From Paludibacterium sp. (GTDB taxonomy: Bacteria; Pseudomonadota; Gammaproteobacteria; Burkholderiales; Chromobacteriaceae), in the NCBI RefSeq assembly GCF_019232825.1, contig NZ_JAFAND010000043.1:38309-102308 (forward strand): 64,000 nucleotides of DNA, written 5' to 3'. The position numbers and the translations under genes were made by a program. Positions within the stretch are counted from its first letter, which is position 1. Each line of letters opens with the position of its first letter. The notes under the pieces are model-generated. The model was given only the letters and a program-made list of their open reading frames with translations. It had not been told where the DNA came from and did not search any database. Positions 9,312 through 17,092 of the stretch are shown in pieces.

Positions 9312-9962
9312 TTAACTCACCAGGCTGGCGGCGACGTTGATCGACATGGCCAGCACGCTGGTATTGAACACAAAAGCCAGAATGGATTGCGCCAGCACGG
9401 CACGGCGCGCCGCACGGTTGCCTGGGGCGATATCGGCGGTCTGGGATGCCACGGCGATCGTGAAGGAAAAGTAGGCAAAATCCCAATAATCCGGCGTAGC
9501 GGGTCGGTCGGGAAACAGCAAGGGCCTCGCTTCTTCGCGCGCGCCATAGAACATATGCGCGTAGTGCATGGCAAACATGGTGGGCAAGAGCAGCCATGCC
9601 GCCAGCAGCGTGGCGCCCGCCAGCGCGAGGTGCGCGTCACGTGCCGTGCCGGTGAGCCCTTTGGCGCTGGCCAGCTCCAGGATGATGGCCAACAGGCTCA
9701 TGACCATGCCGATGCTTACCGCGGTAAGCACCGCGACCGCGCCTTCATCCTCGAGCCGCGCGATATGGCGGATGCGCTCCGGTGTGGCGCGCAGCATCAG
9801 CTCCCATAAGGCCAGCAAATAAAACCAGCAGCCGCCATTCCACGCCAGCAGGGTTCGGTCCAGTGGCGCGGCGGCCGTTGGCGCGAATGTGCCAACGGCC
9901 AAAGCCAAGAACCCCGCCATGAGCAAGCGGGGGCGGGCGCGCAGTAGGGCGGTGAGCTTCAT
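9312..9962 (-). CDS. DUF1345 family integral membrane protein
   Basis: A 216-aa protein with about five to six hydrophobic segments (GFLALAVGTF, LLAWNGGCWFYLLALWEL, AVLTAVSIGMVMSLLAIILELA, LALAGATLLAAWLLLPTMFAMHYAHMFY, and the C-terminal AVLAQSILAFVFNTSVLAMSINVAASLV). The family-typical YWDFAYFSFTIAVASQTAD block is present. Function unknown. It starts 2 nt after the DUF2827 stop, so the two are probably cotranscribed. Confidence 0.85.
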   Translation of the reverse strand: MKLTALLRARPRLLMAGFLALAVGTFAPTAAAPLDRTLLAWNGGCWFYLLALWELMLRATPERIRHIARLEDEGAVAVLTAVSIGMVMSLLAIILELASAKGLTGTARDAHLALAGATLLAAWLLLPTMFAMHYAHMFYGAREEARPLLFPDRPATPDYWDFAYFSFTIAVASQTADIAPGNRAARRAVLAQSILAFVFNTSVLAMSINVAASLVS

Positions 9963-9964
9963 CG

Positions 9965-11122
9965 TCACAGGCCGCCGCGCCGCGCCGCCAGCAACGCGTG
10001 AATCCGGTGCATATGGCTGCGCTGGTTGTCGGGGTGCGCGATATCCACCCGCGACAGCAAGCGGTCGGCTTGTTGGCGGTAATCGTCGATGCGGCTGTCG
10101 TGCTGCCGCACCGCCGTCAGTAGCGCGCGGGCGCCGGCCTCGGCGTCGAAGTCGGGGTAGTAATAACCGACGTCGCGCAGATACGGGGAGTTGTGCACCA
10201 GCGGATAGCCGCCGTAAAGCACATCGTAATACAGATAGTTGAGGCCATTTTCCCACTGGTGCGAGACCACGATATCGGTGAAGCGCGCCAGGAACATCGG
10301 GATGCGATAGCGCGCCTCGAAAGTGACCTTCTTGTCTCGGTACAGGTCGGTGGCGGCGGCGAAGCCTTGAAAGCTCGGATGGGAGGTCAGGCCGCTGGTA
10401 TTGGTGATGAATACGGCCTGCAACGCTTGGGGCGCCTGACGGTATGCGGCTTCGCAGATCAATAGCGGCGTGAGAAACGTTTTGACCACGTTGAGGTTGG
10501 GTTCGAACACCGCGACGCGTTTGCCGCCGGTCGCGTTCGGGCTATAGCCGAACGACAGATCCGGCTCGTTGCGGGCCAGGTTGGCAAGCTCCTGGCGGAT
10601 AAAGCGCGAGCTCCAGATATGCGGCATGATGCGAACCGGTGCCCGCAGCGCCAGCTCCCAAAAGCTACGGCACATCTTTTCGTGTTGCGGCTGCGTCCAG
10701 ATCTCGTCAAATACCGTGCCGTTGAAGGCGGAGCCGGACGGCAGATTGAAACAGATGCGCTCGGCATCCATGATGTAGTCGTTGCCGCAGCGGTAGGCCA
10801 ACACGATGCCATGGCGACGGTGCACGGCCTCGGCTTGCTCCGGCTGCACTTGCGCCCCGCCTTCGATCAAGACGTCGAGTTGATCCGCCACCTCGGCGAA
10901 GCGCACCAGTGGCAGATCCGGCTCAGCCAGTCGCAGGGCGGGCGGTAGCGTGCCGGCATCGCCGCCGTTGATCAGCCAGATATTGCCGGCACCGGCCGAT
11001 TTCAGCAGATAAAAAAGCAGCAGAACATTTTGCAGCGTGCCATTGGACCAGATCGAGCAACCGGGTTGATGGGTGGCGTACCAGGTGATACCGATGTTCG
11101 GCGCGTGGGCGGAAGCGCTCAT
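9965..11122 (-). CDS. DUF2827 family protein (glycosyltransferase-like)
   Basis: A 385-aa soluble protein resembling the DUF2827 family. Members have a GT-B-like layout and are often found among cell-surface sugar genes. Visible features are the N-terminal GITWYATHQPGCSIWSNGTLQNVLLLFYLLK region, the conserved NLPSGSAFNG segment and a C-terminal YLYYDVLYGGYPLVHNSPYL that resembles a sugar-nucleotide site. The activity is unproven. It is followed at 2 nt by the DUF1345 membrane gene and preceded at 3 nt by yqjK, so the minus-strand run yqjD-yqjE-yqjK-DUF2827-DUF1345 looks like one operon. Confidence 0.75.
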   Translation of the reverse strand: MSASAHAPNIGITWYATHQPGCSIWSNGTLQNVLLLFYLLKSAGAGNIWLINGGDAGTLPPALRLAEPDLPLVRFAEVADQLDVLIEGGAQVQPEQAEAVHRRHGIVLAYRCGNDYIMDAERICFNLPSGSAFNGTVFDEIWTQPQHEKMCRSFWELALRAPVRIMPHIWSSRFIRQELANLARNEPDLSFGYSPNATGGKRVAVFEPNLNVVKTFLTPLLICEAAYRQAPQALQAVFITNTSGLTSHPSFQGFAAATDLYRDKKVTFEARYRIPMFLARFTDIVVSHQWENGLNYLYYDVLYGGYPLVHNSPYLRDVGYYYPDFDAEAGARALLTAVRQHDSRIDDYRQQADRLLSRVDIAHPDNQRSHMHRIHALLAARRGGL

Positions 11123-11125
11123 CCG

Positions 11126-11386
11126 TCAGTTGCGCCTCAACCAGCCGAGCACCCCCCGCCACAGTCCCAGCGCGCCCAGAACGAGGCGGGCCAGCCGCCA
11201 CAGTCCGCGCGGCGCACTGTTGCCCGAGCCCCATAGTCCCACGGCTTGCGGCATCAAGCGGCTTAGCGCGCCGACCAGCGACCAGTGCCGCTGCAGCAGC
11301 TGAATCTCCAGGCCCAATTGCAGGCGCAGCGCATCGCCTTTGATCAAGAGCAGCGTCTTGCGTTGTTCGCGTTCCTTGGCTGTCAT
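11126..11386 (-). CDS. yqjK: YqjK-like protein
   Basis: An 86-aa protein opening with the charged MTAKEREQRKTLLLIKGDALRLQLG typical of YqjK-like proteins, with weakly hydrophobic helices downstream (LARLVLGALGLWRGVLGWL). It lies 2 nt after yqjE in the conserved order yqjD-yqjE-yqjK. The function is unknown; the three proteins are usually membrane-associated and linked to stationary phase or stress. Confidence 0.75.
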   Translation of the reverse strand: MTAKEREQRKTLLLIKGDALRLQLGLEIQLLQRHWSLVGALSRLMPQAVGLWGSGNSAPRGLWRLARLVLGALGLWRGVLGWLRRN

Positions 11387-11388
11387 CG

Positions 11389-11778
11389 TCAGTCCCGCAG
11401 GTTGAATAGCGTTTGGCAATCCTTGCGGATTTCCGTCAGCGTGACGTCAAAAGCCGGCGGTTGGTTTCTGAGCCGCATGACGAGCCGCCATAGCAGCGCC
11501 AGACAGATCAGCAGGGCGCCAAGCGCAATCCCGCCCAGCACCAGCGGCCTGGCGCCCACCGGCGTGATCACGACCACGAATAGGAGCCCAGCCATCAAGG
11601 CGACCAGGAGCGCGAAAAAAGCCAAAAATCCGAGCGCAAGCTGGCCTAGCAGCATTTCTTTCTGCTCGCGCGCCTCGATGGAAAACAGCTCGGCACGGAC
11701 GAGCGCGAGCGAAATGAAACGGCCCAGTAACGCGCGTAGCGTTCCGGGCCGGGTGGAAGGCGCCGATGATTCAGTCAT
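11389..11778 (-). CDS. yqjE: YqjE / phage holin-like membrane protein
   Basis: A 129-aa protein with an amphipathic N-terminus (LVRAELFSIEAREQKEMLLGQLAL) followed by two strongly hydrophobic segments (GFLAFFALLVALMAGLLFVVV and LVLGGIALGALLICLALLW), the YqjE (phage holin superfamily-like) layout. ATG 11778 gives MTESSAPSTRP. It starts 4 nt after the yqjD stop and ends 2 nt before yqjK. Confidence 0.85.
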   Translation of the reverse strand: MTESSAPSTRPGTLRALLGRFISLALVRAELFSIEAREQKEMLLGQLALGFLAFFALLVALMAGLLFVVVITPVGARPLVLGGIALGALLICLALLWRLVMRLRNQPPAFDVTLTEIRKDCQTLFNLRD

Positions 11779-11782
11779 GAGA

Positions 11783-12097
11783 TCAACGACGCGAGATGAG
11801 CATGCCGAGCAACAGACCGATGCCTGCGGCGATGCCGATCGACTTCCAGGGATTGTCGTGCACGTATTGGTCGGTGGCTTTTGCGGCTGCTTTGGCCTTG
11901 CCGGACAACGCGTGCTCGGCCTCGATGAGGCGGGTCTTGGCATGCGACAGATTGGCGCCGATGCGATTTTTCAGTTCGCGCAACTTTTCGCCACCCTCGT
12001 CGCCGGCGGTGCGCAACAGATCTTCCGTATTGGCGAGAACCTGCCGCACATCCTGCAACAATTGTTCATTTTCCGGTGCCACGCTTTGTTGGGACAT
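11783..12097 (-). CDS. yqjD: YqjD/ElaB family (DUF883) membrane-anchored protein
   Basis: A 104-aa tail-anchored protein: a long helical, coiled-coil-like N-terminal domain (LLQDVRQVLANTEDLLRTAGDEGGEKLRELKNR...) and a single C-terminal membrane segment IGIAAGIGLLLGMLIS ending in RR. The DNPWKSIG motif just before the membrane segment is diagnostic. The E. coli relatives bind ribosomes at the inner membrane in stationary phase; this is family knowledge only. AAGGAG lies 6-11 nt before the ATG. First gene of the minus-strand operon. Confidence 0.9.
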   Translation of the reverse strand: MSQQSVAPENEQLLQDVRQVLANTEDLLRTAGDEGGEKLRELKNRIGANLSHAKTRLIEAEHALSGKAKAAAKATDQYVHDNPWKSIGIAAGIGLLLGMLISRR

Positions 12098-12254
12098 TGC
12101 TTTTCTCCTTAGCGAACGAAAAAGGGCGCGAATTCACGCTGCCCACCATATCAGGCGGGCCGGCAGAGCGTCAAACGCTGTCCGCGCCATGCAGAACGTA
12201 TGGGGGATAAAATCAATATAGTACGTTGGTCTGATGGTACGGCTGACCGGGATC

Positions 12255-12327
12255 AAACCGGCCGGTTTTGTTTTGTCTTATGCCTGTCCGGCGGAATAAT
12301 ATTATTTTTTATTCTTTTGTAGAATAA
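12255..12327 (+). promoter_or_regulatory. Intergenic regulatory dyads upstream of cysK
   Basis: In the 284-bp gap between divergent yqjD and cysK, two symmetrical sequences are visible. The self-complementary AAACCGGCCGGTTT (12255-12268) is followed by TTGTTTT. Further on, TTATTC-7 nt-GAATAA (12309-12327) lies in an AT-rich stretch. The first could be an attenuator or terminator reading rightward, the second an operator close to the cysK promoter. I cannot assign a regulator. Confidence 0.3.
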
Positions 12328-12381
12328 GTGTAAGCGTCTAGAGTAGAGTCCCTGATGCTTCTATCCACAGGAGAAACCGAG

Positions 12382-13368
12382 ATGGTCAAGTGGTTCGCAG
12401 ACAACTCCCAGTCGATTGGCAATACCCCGCTGGTTCGGCTCAACCGTATCGCCGACGGCGCTCAGGCAATCATCCTGGCAAAAATCGAAGGCCGTAACCC
12501 GGCATATTCGGTCAAGTGCCGCATCGGCGCGGCAATGATCTGGGATGCGGAGAAACGCGGGCTGCTGGGCCCGGGCAAGGAATTGATCGAACCGACCAGC
12601 GGCAATACCGGCATCGCGCTGGCTTTTGTGGCCGCCGCGCGCGGTATTCCGCTGACGCTAACCATGCCGGAAACCATGAGCATTGAACGCCGCAAGCTAC
12701 TGCTGTCGTTCGGCGCCAAATTGATCCTGACCGAAGGCGCGCGCGGCATGCCCGGCGCCATCGCCCGCGCGGAAGAGATCGCCGCCTCCGAGCCTGGCCG
12801 CTATGTGCTGCTGCAACAGTTCAAAAACCCCGCCAACCCCGCTATCCATGAGGAGACGACCGGGCCGGAAATCTGGGATGCCACCGGCGGCGAGGTCGAT
12901 ATCTTCGTTTCCGGCGTCGGTACCGGCGGCACAATCACCGGCGTGTCACGTTATTTGAAGCGTACTCGCGGCAAAGCCGTGCGTTCGGTGGCGGTCGAGC
13001 CGGCGGCAAGCCCTGTGCTGAGTCAAGCGCGCGCGGGCGAGCCACTCAAGCCTGGTCCGCACAAGATCCAAGGGATTGGCGCGGGCTTTGTGCCGGACGT
13101 GCTGGACCTGTCGCTGGTCGACGAGATCGAGCAAGTCAGCAATGAAGAAGCGGTTGCCTATGCGCGCCGGCTGGCGAAAGAAGAGGGGGTGTTGTCCGGT
13201 ATTTCCAGCGGCGCGGCGGTTGCCGTGGCAGCACGCTTGGCCAAGCTGCCGGAAAATGCCGGCAAGACGATCGTGGTCGTCCTGCCCGACTCGGGCGAGC
13301 GTTATTTGAGTTCGGTGCTGTTCGAGGGGGTGTTCGACGCCGCCGGTTTGCCAGTCGAGTCCATTTAA
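12382..13368 (+). CDS. cysK: Cysteine synthase A (O-acetylserine sulfhydrylase)
   Basis: PLP enzyme that makes L-cysteine from O-acetylserine and sulfide. The 328-aa protein has the PLP lysine at Lys45 in [11 protein letters not shown], the substrate loop [13 protein letters not shown], the phosphate-binding [11 protein letters not shown], and the C-terminal [22 protein letters not shown] favours CysK over CysM, although the two are hard to separate by eye. ATG 12382 has AGGAG 8 nt upstream. The gene ends at a strong terminator shared with convergent uspA. Confidence 0.92.
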   Translation: MVKWFADNSQSIGNTPLVRLNRIADGAQAIILAKIEGRNPAYSVKCRIGAAMIWDAEKRGLLGPGKELIEPTSGNTGIALAFVAAARGIPLTLTMPETMSIERRKLLLSFGAKLILTEGARGMPGAIARAEEIAASEPGRYVLLQQFKNPANPAIHEETTGPEIWDATGGEVDIFVSGVGTGGTITGVSRYLKRTRGKAVRSVAVEPAASPVLSQARAGEPLKPGPHKIQGIGAGFVPDVLDLSLVDEIEQVSNEEAVAYARRLAKEEGVLSGISSGAAVAVAARLAKLPENAGKTIVVVLPDSGERYLSSVLFEGVFDAAGLPVESI

Positions 13369-13372
13369 GCAA

Positions 13373-13402
13373 AAAACGGGGGCACTTTGGTGCCCCCGTT
13401 TT
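13373..13402. terminator. Bidirectional intrinsic terminator between cysK and uspA
   Basis: A perfect 13-bp stem, AAAACGGGGGCAC / GTGCCCCCGTTTT, with a TTTG loop. The A-rich 5' arm and T-rich 3' arm make it functional in both directions, as expected between convergent genes. Confidence 0.92.
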
Positions 13403-13420
13403 CATTCCACCCGCAAGGCA

Positions 13421-13876
13421 TCAGGTTTCATCGTCGGAAGCGGAGCGAATCATCAGCGCCGGAATCGTGGTGGCGCGCAGCAACCCTTCGGCAACACTGC
13501 CTAACAGCAGCCGCTTGAGCCCCGTCCATCCATGGGTGTTCATGACAATCAGGTCAGCCTGCCACGCCTTTGCGTCTTCCGCTAAGACGTTGGGAATCTT
13601 ATCGACCCAATTCTTGATGACCTTGCACTCCGATTCGACGCCGTAGGACTGCGCCAACTCCTTGGCCTGCAACAGGATCTCGCTCTGTTCGTCGGCGATC
13701 TGTTGCATGTCGGTGTTGGGAACGAAGTCGGTATTGCCCCATCCTGGCTGATTCATGTTGGCGACGTGCGCGATGCGCACTTTACCGCCATTCAGTTTGG
13801 CCAGCTTGCAGGCTTCGGTCAGGGCGAGGAACGACGCCTCGCTATTGTCCACTGGAACAAAAATACGCTGATACAT
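13421..13876 (-). CDS. Universal stress protein UspA family
   Basis: A 151-aa single-domain Usp protein with the alpha/beta nucleotide-binding fold. It opens MYQRIFVPVDNSEASFLALTEA and has the C-terminal ATP-loop region MNTHGWTGLKRLLLGSVAEGLLR, matching the G-2x-G-9x-G(S/T) signature of ATP-binding members. GGGAGAG is well placed before ATG 13876. Monocistronic by position, convergent with cysK. Confidence 0.9.
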   Translation of the reverse strand: MYQRIFVPVDNSEASFLALTEACKLAKLNGGKVRIAHVANMNQPGWGNTDFVPNTDMQQIADEQSEILLQAKELAQSYGVESECKVIKNWVDKIPNVLAEDAKAWQADLIVMNTHGWTGLKRLLLGSVAEGLLRATTIPALMIRSASDDET

Positions 13877-13988
13877 AGTATCTCTCCCGAGAGTGCGCAT
13901 CTCAATCCATCGCCGGTCATGGCGTAATGCCATGTGACTACCATACACCGGTGCAGCGAATGGGACAAATCGGCCGTCTTGCGCGCCC

Positions 13989-14333
13989 TTAACGGGCGCC
14001 CGCCTGCCGAATCAAATCGGCAAACTGCGTTTGTTGTTCGATTTGGCGCAAGATATTCCCGCAGACCAGGTCGCATAGCGCATAAACGCTCGGGTCATTG
14101 ATGCGGTAATAGACGCTGGTGCCTCGGCTTTCGCGCATGACAAGCCCATGCTTGGCCAACACCGACAAATGCTTGGAGACATTGGCCAGCGTGCAGGCGC
14201 AAATCTGCGCCAACTCGCCGACATTGCGCTCGCCCGAGCGCAGTTCGTTGAGAATTTTCAATCGGGTGGGTTCGGCCAGCGTCTGAAAATACTGGGCAAC
14301 TTGCTCCAGCGCTTGGTCGGGTAATTGGGCCAT
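13989..14333 (-). CDS. ArsR/SmtB-family transcriptional regulator
   Basis: A 114-aa winged-helix repressor: AEPTRLKILNELRSGERNVGELAQICACTLANVSKHLSVLAKHGLVMRESRGTSVYYRI is the full ArsR HTH and wing. It carries a CxC pair in the helix before the recognition helix (ICAC) and two more cysteines near the C-terminus (ALCDLVCG). These could form a metal or thiol/sulfide sensing site, though the ligand is unknown. It is divergent from the diguanylate cyclase at 14508, with direct repeats in the shared gap. Confidence 0.88.
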   Translation of the reverse strand: MAQLPDQALEQVAQYFQTLAEPTRLKILNELRSGERNVGELAQICACTLANVSKHLSVLAKHGLVMRESRGTSVYYRINDPSVYALCDLVCGNILRQIEQQTQFADLIRQAGAR

Positions 14334-14373
14334 CGAACGGTTCCTTCCTGTCGGGCTGCGGACAGTCCCTTTG

Positions 14374-14391
14374 TTAAATGGTTAGTTAAAT
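14374..14391. promoter_or_regulatory. Direct-repeat candidate operator in the arsR / GGDEF gap
   Basis: TTAAATGGTTAGTTAAAT: two TTAAAT copies 12 bp apart, about one helical turn, in the AT-rich part of an otherwise GC-rich gap, about 45 bp upstream of the ArsR start. ArsR proteins typically autoregulate through such sites; assignment to this regulator is inference. Confidence 0.4.
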
Positions 14392-14507
14392 AATAAATCA
14401 CGCGGTAGCGGTGCACAATCGACAAAGACCCCATCGTCCGAATGCTTTTTCATCGAATCTGACATACAAAGAGGTATCCGTCGCCGCCGCCGCCATCGAG
14501 GTGCGCA

Positions 14508-15245
14508 ATGCGTTTTCCCTTACGATTTGCCGTGATCTACGGCGCCATGTCCGGGCTATTGTTGCTGAGCCTTGATCTTGGCTGGGGCGGTTCGCTTTTT
14601 TCGCATGGCGCGGCGATGTTCGGCAGCGGCTATATCGCCGTTTCGACCGGGCTATGGTGGTGGCTGTTGCGAGGCGAACAGCGCCGAGGCGAACAGCGGC
14701 AGGCACAATTGATCAACGATGCCATCCACGATGCGCTGACCCAACTGACCAATCGGCGGGCCTTTCTGCAAAATTTTGAAGCCGCCATCCATCGTTCTCA
14801 GCGCAATCAAACGCGGCTGGGCCTCGCCTTCATTGATCTGGACGGCTTCAAAATGGTCAACGACATCTATGGCCATGGCGCGGGAGACCTGTTGTTGGTT
14901 GCGGTGGCGCAGCGCTTGTCGGAAACCGTGCGCAAGGGGGATTTGGTTGCCCGGGTCGGCGGCGACGAGTTCGTGGTGCTGGTCGAGCCGGATCAAGGCG
15001 AAAGCTGCGCGGCACTGGCGCAGCGGCTATTGCGCGCGTTCCAGGTTCCGTTCGAGGTGGAAGGACGCCAGATCGGCGTCTCGTTGAGCATCGGCCTGGC
15101 GTTCTGCCCCGATCATGGTCAAGAGGCGTCGTCGCTCTTGAGCGCCGCGGATCTCGCCATGTACCAGGTGAAAAAAAATGGGCGTAACGGCTATATGGTG
15201 GCGAGTGGGGCGGCCCAGCCGCACCTGGAGGCCACCTCATCCTAG
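14508..15245 (+). CDS. Membrane-anchored diguanylate cyclase (GGDEF)
   Basis: A 245-aa enzyme predicted to make c-di-GMP. Two N-terminal membrane segments (about residues 7-24 and 34-55) precede a GGDEF domain: FIDLDGFKMVNDIYGHGAGD, then GGDEF intact at 151-155 and SLSIGLAFCPDHG. An RxxD inhibitory site (RKGD, 142-145) lies five residues before GGDEF, so product inhibition is expected. There is no separate sensory domain. The stop codon is in a CTAG at the edge of the miniature-element cluster at 15242-15538. Confidence 0.9.
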   Translation: MRFPLRFAVIYGAMSGLLLLSLDLGWGGSLFSHGAAMFGSGYIAVSTGLWWWLLRGEQRRGEQRQAQLINDAIHDALTQLTNRRAFLQNFEAAIHRSQRNQTRLGLAFIDLDGFKMVNDIYGHGAGDLLLVAVAQRLSETVRKGDLVARVGGDEFVVLVEPDQGESCAALAQRLLRAFQVPFEVEGRQIGVSLSIGLAFCPDHGQEASSLLSAADLAMYQVKKNGRNGYMVASGAAQPHLEATSS

Positions 15246-15269
15246 GGGGTGTTTGCAGACCGGCCCTAG
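15242..15269. mobile_element. Remnant of a second CTAG miniature element abutting the full copy
   Basis: Starts at the CTAG holding the diguanylate cyclase stop and continues GGGGGTGTTTGCAGACCGGCC into a second CTAG. The GTTTGCAGAC-CGGCC part matches the right arm of the 273-bp copy (GTTTGCAGACAGGCC) with one change. It shares its terminal CTAG with the full element at 15266, implying successive insertions at the same target. Confidence 0.6.
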
Positions 15270-15538
15270 GGCCTGTCTGCAAACTATTTGTGAACTGCGC
15301 TGGCCTGGCAAACGGCCAGATGCTAGGCGGGGGGCGCAGGCCTTAGTCATTCTAAGGCCAAGCCGCCCAACGACGCAGATGGCCGTTTGACAGGTCAGCC
15401 CTTCGGGGCCGGCATCTGCCGGCGCATCGCGTTGTCGCTTGCCCCTGGCAGTGAATGACACTGCGGCGGGGCGCTCTCCTCGCGCTGCATCCGGCGGACA
15501 CCGGCCGCAGCCGCAAATAGTTTGCAGACAGGCCCTAG
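15266..15538. mobile_element. 273-bp non-coding miniature inverted-repeat element with CTAG ends
   Basis: A perfect 25-bp terminal inverted repeat (15266-15290 and 15514-15538), starting CTAG-GGCCTGTCTGCAAAC at both ends. This corresponds to a 21-bp terminal repeat flanked by a CTAG target duplication. The interior has no credible gene but several hairpins: AAACGGCCA (15309) with TGGCCGTTT (15381), GGCCTTAG/CTAAGGCC around 15339-15358, and GGCAGTG/CACTGC near 15447-15464. A 4-bp CTAG duplication would fit an IS5-type (YTAR) transposase acting in trans; that is inference. It fills the whole 289-bp gap between the diguanylate cyclase and moaA. Confidence 0.8.
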
Positions 15539-16521
15539 CCCCCCGTTTTGGCCATGATGCGCATGATCTTGCCGGGAGCCTCGACGAATTCGTGCCTTTC
15601 CGGCTTCAGCTCGATTGCCGCGCGAATTGCCTGCTCCAAATCGTCGTCGCTGACGCCGGCGCGCAGCAGCGGACGTAACGCATAGCTGGCCTCCTGTCCC
15701 AGGCAGAGATACAGCGTGCCGTCCACCGATAGCCGTACACGGTTGCAGGTGGCGCAAAAATGCTGGGACAACGGTGTGATCAGCCCCAGGGTAAAACCGC
15801 CGTCGTGCGATCGCCAATAGCGGGCAGGCCCGGCACCCAAGGGCGCCGCCGACGGCGTCAGCGCATGACGTCGCGCCAGATGGTCCACGATGGGCGCAAG
15901 ATCGGGCGAGTGGCTCGCCTGGCCTGTGGGCCCCATCGGCATCGCCTCGATCAGCCGCAAGATAAACCCATGTTCGATGCAAAACGCCACCATGGCTTCG
16001 ATATCGCCATCGTTGACGCCGGCAATCGGCACCATATTGATTTTGATGGCGTCGAACCCCGCCGCCTTGGCCGCCGCGAGGCCTTCCAACACAGCAGCCA
16101 TGCTATCGGCGCCGCTCATGGCGCGCACGCCGTCGGCGCGCAACGAATCCAGGCTGACGTTGAGCCGGCGCACGCCGGCTTGACGCAACGGTTCGGCGAA
16201 CCGGCCCAGTTGCGTGCCGTTGGTGCTGATGGACAGATCGGCGATGCCCGGCAATGCCGCAAGGCGTGCGGCCAGATCGGGTAGTTGGTGGCGCAGTAGC
16301 GGCTCGCCGCCGGTTAGGCGTATGTGATGCGTCCCCATGCGCGCGAACAGTCCCACCACGCGGGTTATTTCATCAAAAGTCAGCCAGTGCGCCGGCGTCT
16401 CGAAGTCCTTGAAGCCTTTAGGGATGCAATACTGGCAGCGCAGATCGCAGCGATCAGTCACCGAGACACGCAGATAATCGATAGTGCGGCCAAAACGATC
16501 GCTCAGCATAAGGGGCACCAT
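15535..16521 (-). CDS. moaA: GTP 3',8-cyclase MoaA (molybdenum cofactor biosynthesis)
   Basis: Radical SAM enzyme for the first step of molybdopterin synthesis. The 328-aa protein has the SAM cluster Cys25-x3-Cys29-x2-Cys32 (CDLRCQYC), GGEPLLR, the RLIEAMPMG block and the C-terminal second cluster ligands (FCATCNRVRLSVDGTLYLCL). The C-terminus has ...RHEFVEAPGKIMRIMAKTGG instead of the usual GG tail context, yet it still ends in Gly-Gly. It would serve molybdoenzymes such as the YdeP-type protein at 36-38 kb. Its stop codon lies in the CTAG of the adjacent miniature element. Confidence 0.93.
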   Translation of the reverse strand: MVPLMLSDRFGRTIDYLRVSVTDRCDLRCQYCIPKGFKDFETPAHWLTFDEITRVVGLFARMGTHHIRLTGGEPLLRHQLPDLAARLAALPGIADLSISTNGTQLGRFAEPLRQAGVRRLNVSLDSLRADGVRAMSGADSMAAVLEGLAAAKAAGFDAIKINMVPIAGVNDGDIEAMVAFCIEHGFILRLIEAMPMGPTGQASHSPDLAPIVDHLARRHALTPSAAPLGAGPARYWRSHDGGFTLGLITPLSQHFCATCNRVRLSVDGTLYLCLGQEASYALRPLLRAGVSDDDLEQAIRAAIELKPERHEFVEAPGKIMRIMAKTGG

Positions 16522-16610
16522 AAGTTTATCTGATGATATTTTAGATGATTAGCATTTGCAGTTGTATACGGCTAAGGCAAAATACAGATCCTGTCTGAAA
16601 AGGATGCGGG

Positions 16611-17069
16611 ATGAAGCTATTCGAAGAATTCAAAACTTTCGCCATGCGGGGCAATGTGGTCGATCTGGCCGTCGGTGTCGTGGTCGGCGGCGCATTCGGT
16701 ACGATCGTCAAATCGCTGGTCGACGACGTCATCATGCCGCCGATCGGCTTATTGATCGGCAATGTAGATTTCACCAACCTGTTTTTCGTACTCAAACAAG
16801 GCACGAAGCAAGCCGGCCCCTATGTATCGCTGGCCGCGGCCAAGCAAGCCGGCGCGGTCACGCTGAATATCGGCCTGTTCGTCAACGCGATGGTGAGCTT
16901 CACCATCGTGGCGTTTGCCATTTTTCTGCTGCTCAAGTTGATCAACCGGCTTAAGCGCGAAGAGGCGTCGCAGCAGGCCTTGCCGCAAACCAAAACGTGC
17001 GACTTCTGTAAATCCGAGGTGCACGTCGAGGCCTCGCGCTGTCCGCATTGCACCTCTCAGCTCGGCTGA
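16611..17069 (+). CDS. mscL: Large-conductance mechanosensitive channel MscL with C-terminal zinc ribbon
   Basis: Pentameric osmotic safety valve of the inner membrane. The 152-aa protein opens MKLFEEFKTFAMRGNVVDLAVGVVVGGAFGTIV (N-terminal helix and TM1) with TM2 at about residues 85-110 (IGLFVNAMVSFTIVAFAIFLLLKL). Unlike E. coli MscL (136 aa), the cytoplasmic tail ends in a zinc-ribbon-like knuckle, Cys130-x2-Cys133...Cys144-x2-Cys147. AAGGA precedes the ATG. Confidence 0.94.
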   Translation: MKLFEEFKTFAMRGNVVDLAVGVVVGGAFGTIVKSLVDDVIMPPIGLLIGNVDFTNLFFVLKQGTKQAGPYVSLAAAKQAGAVTLNIGLFVNAMVSFTIVAFAIFLLLKLINRLKREEASQQALPQTKTCDFCKSEVHVEASRCPHCTSQLG

Positions 17070-17075
17070 TGGCCT

Positions 17076-17092
17076 CTAGGGCCAGGCCCTAG
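17076..17092. mobile_element. 17-bp palindrome made of two miniature-element tips
   Basis: CTAGGGCC-A-GGCCCTAG is exactly the outer 8 bp of each end of the 15266-15538 element joined by one base. It lies between convergent mscL and the citrate-synthase-like gene, and its CTAG provides the latter's stop. It may be an extreme deletion remnant or a terminator palindrome. Confidence 0.45.
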
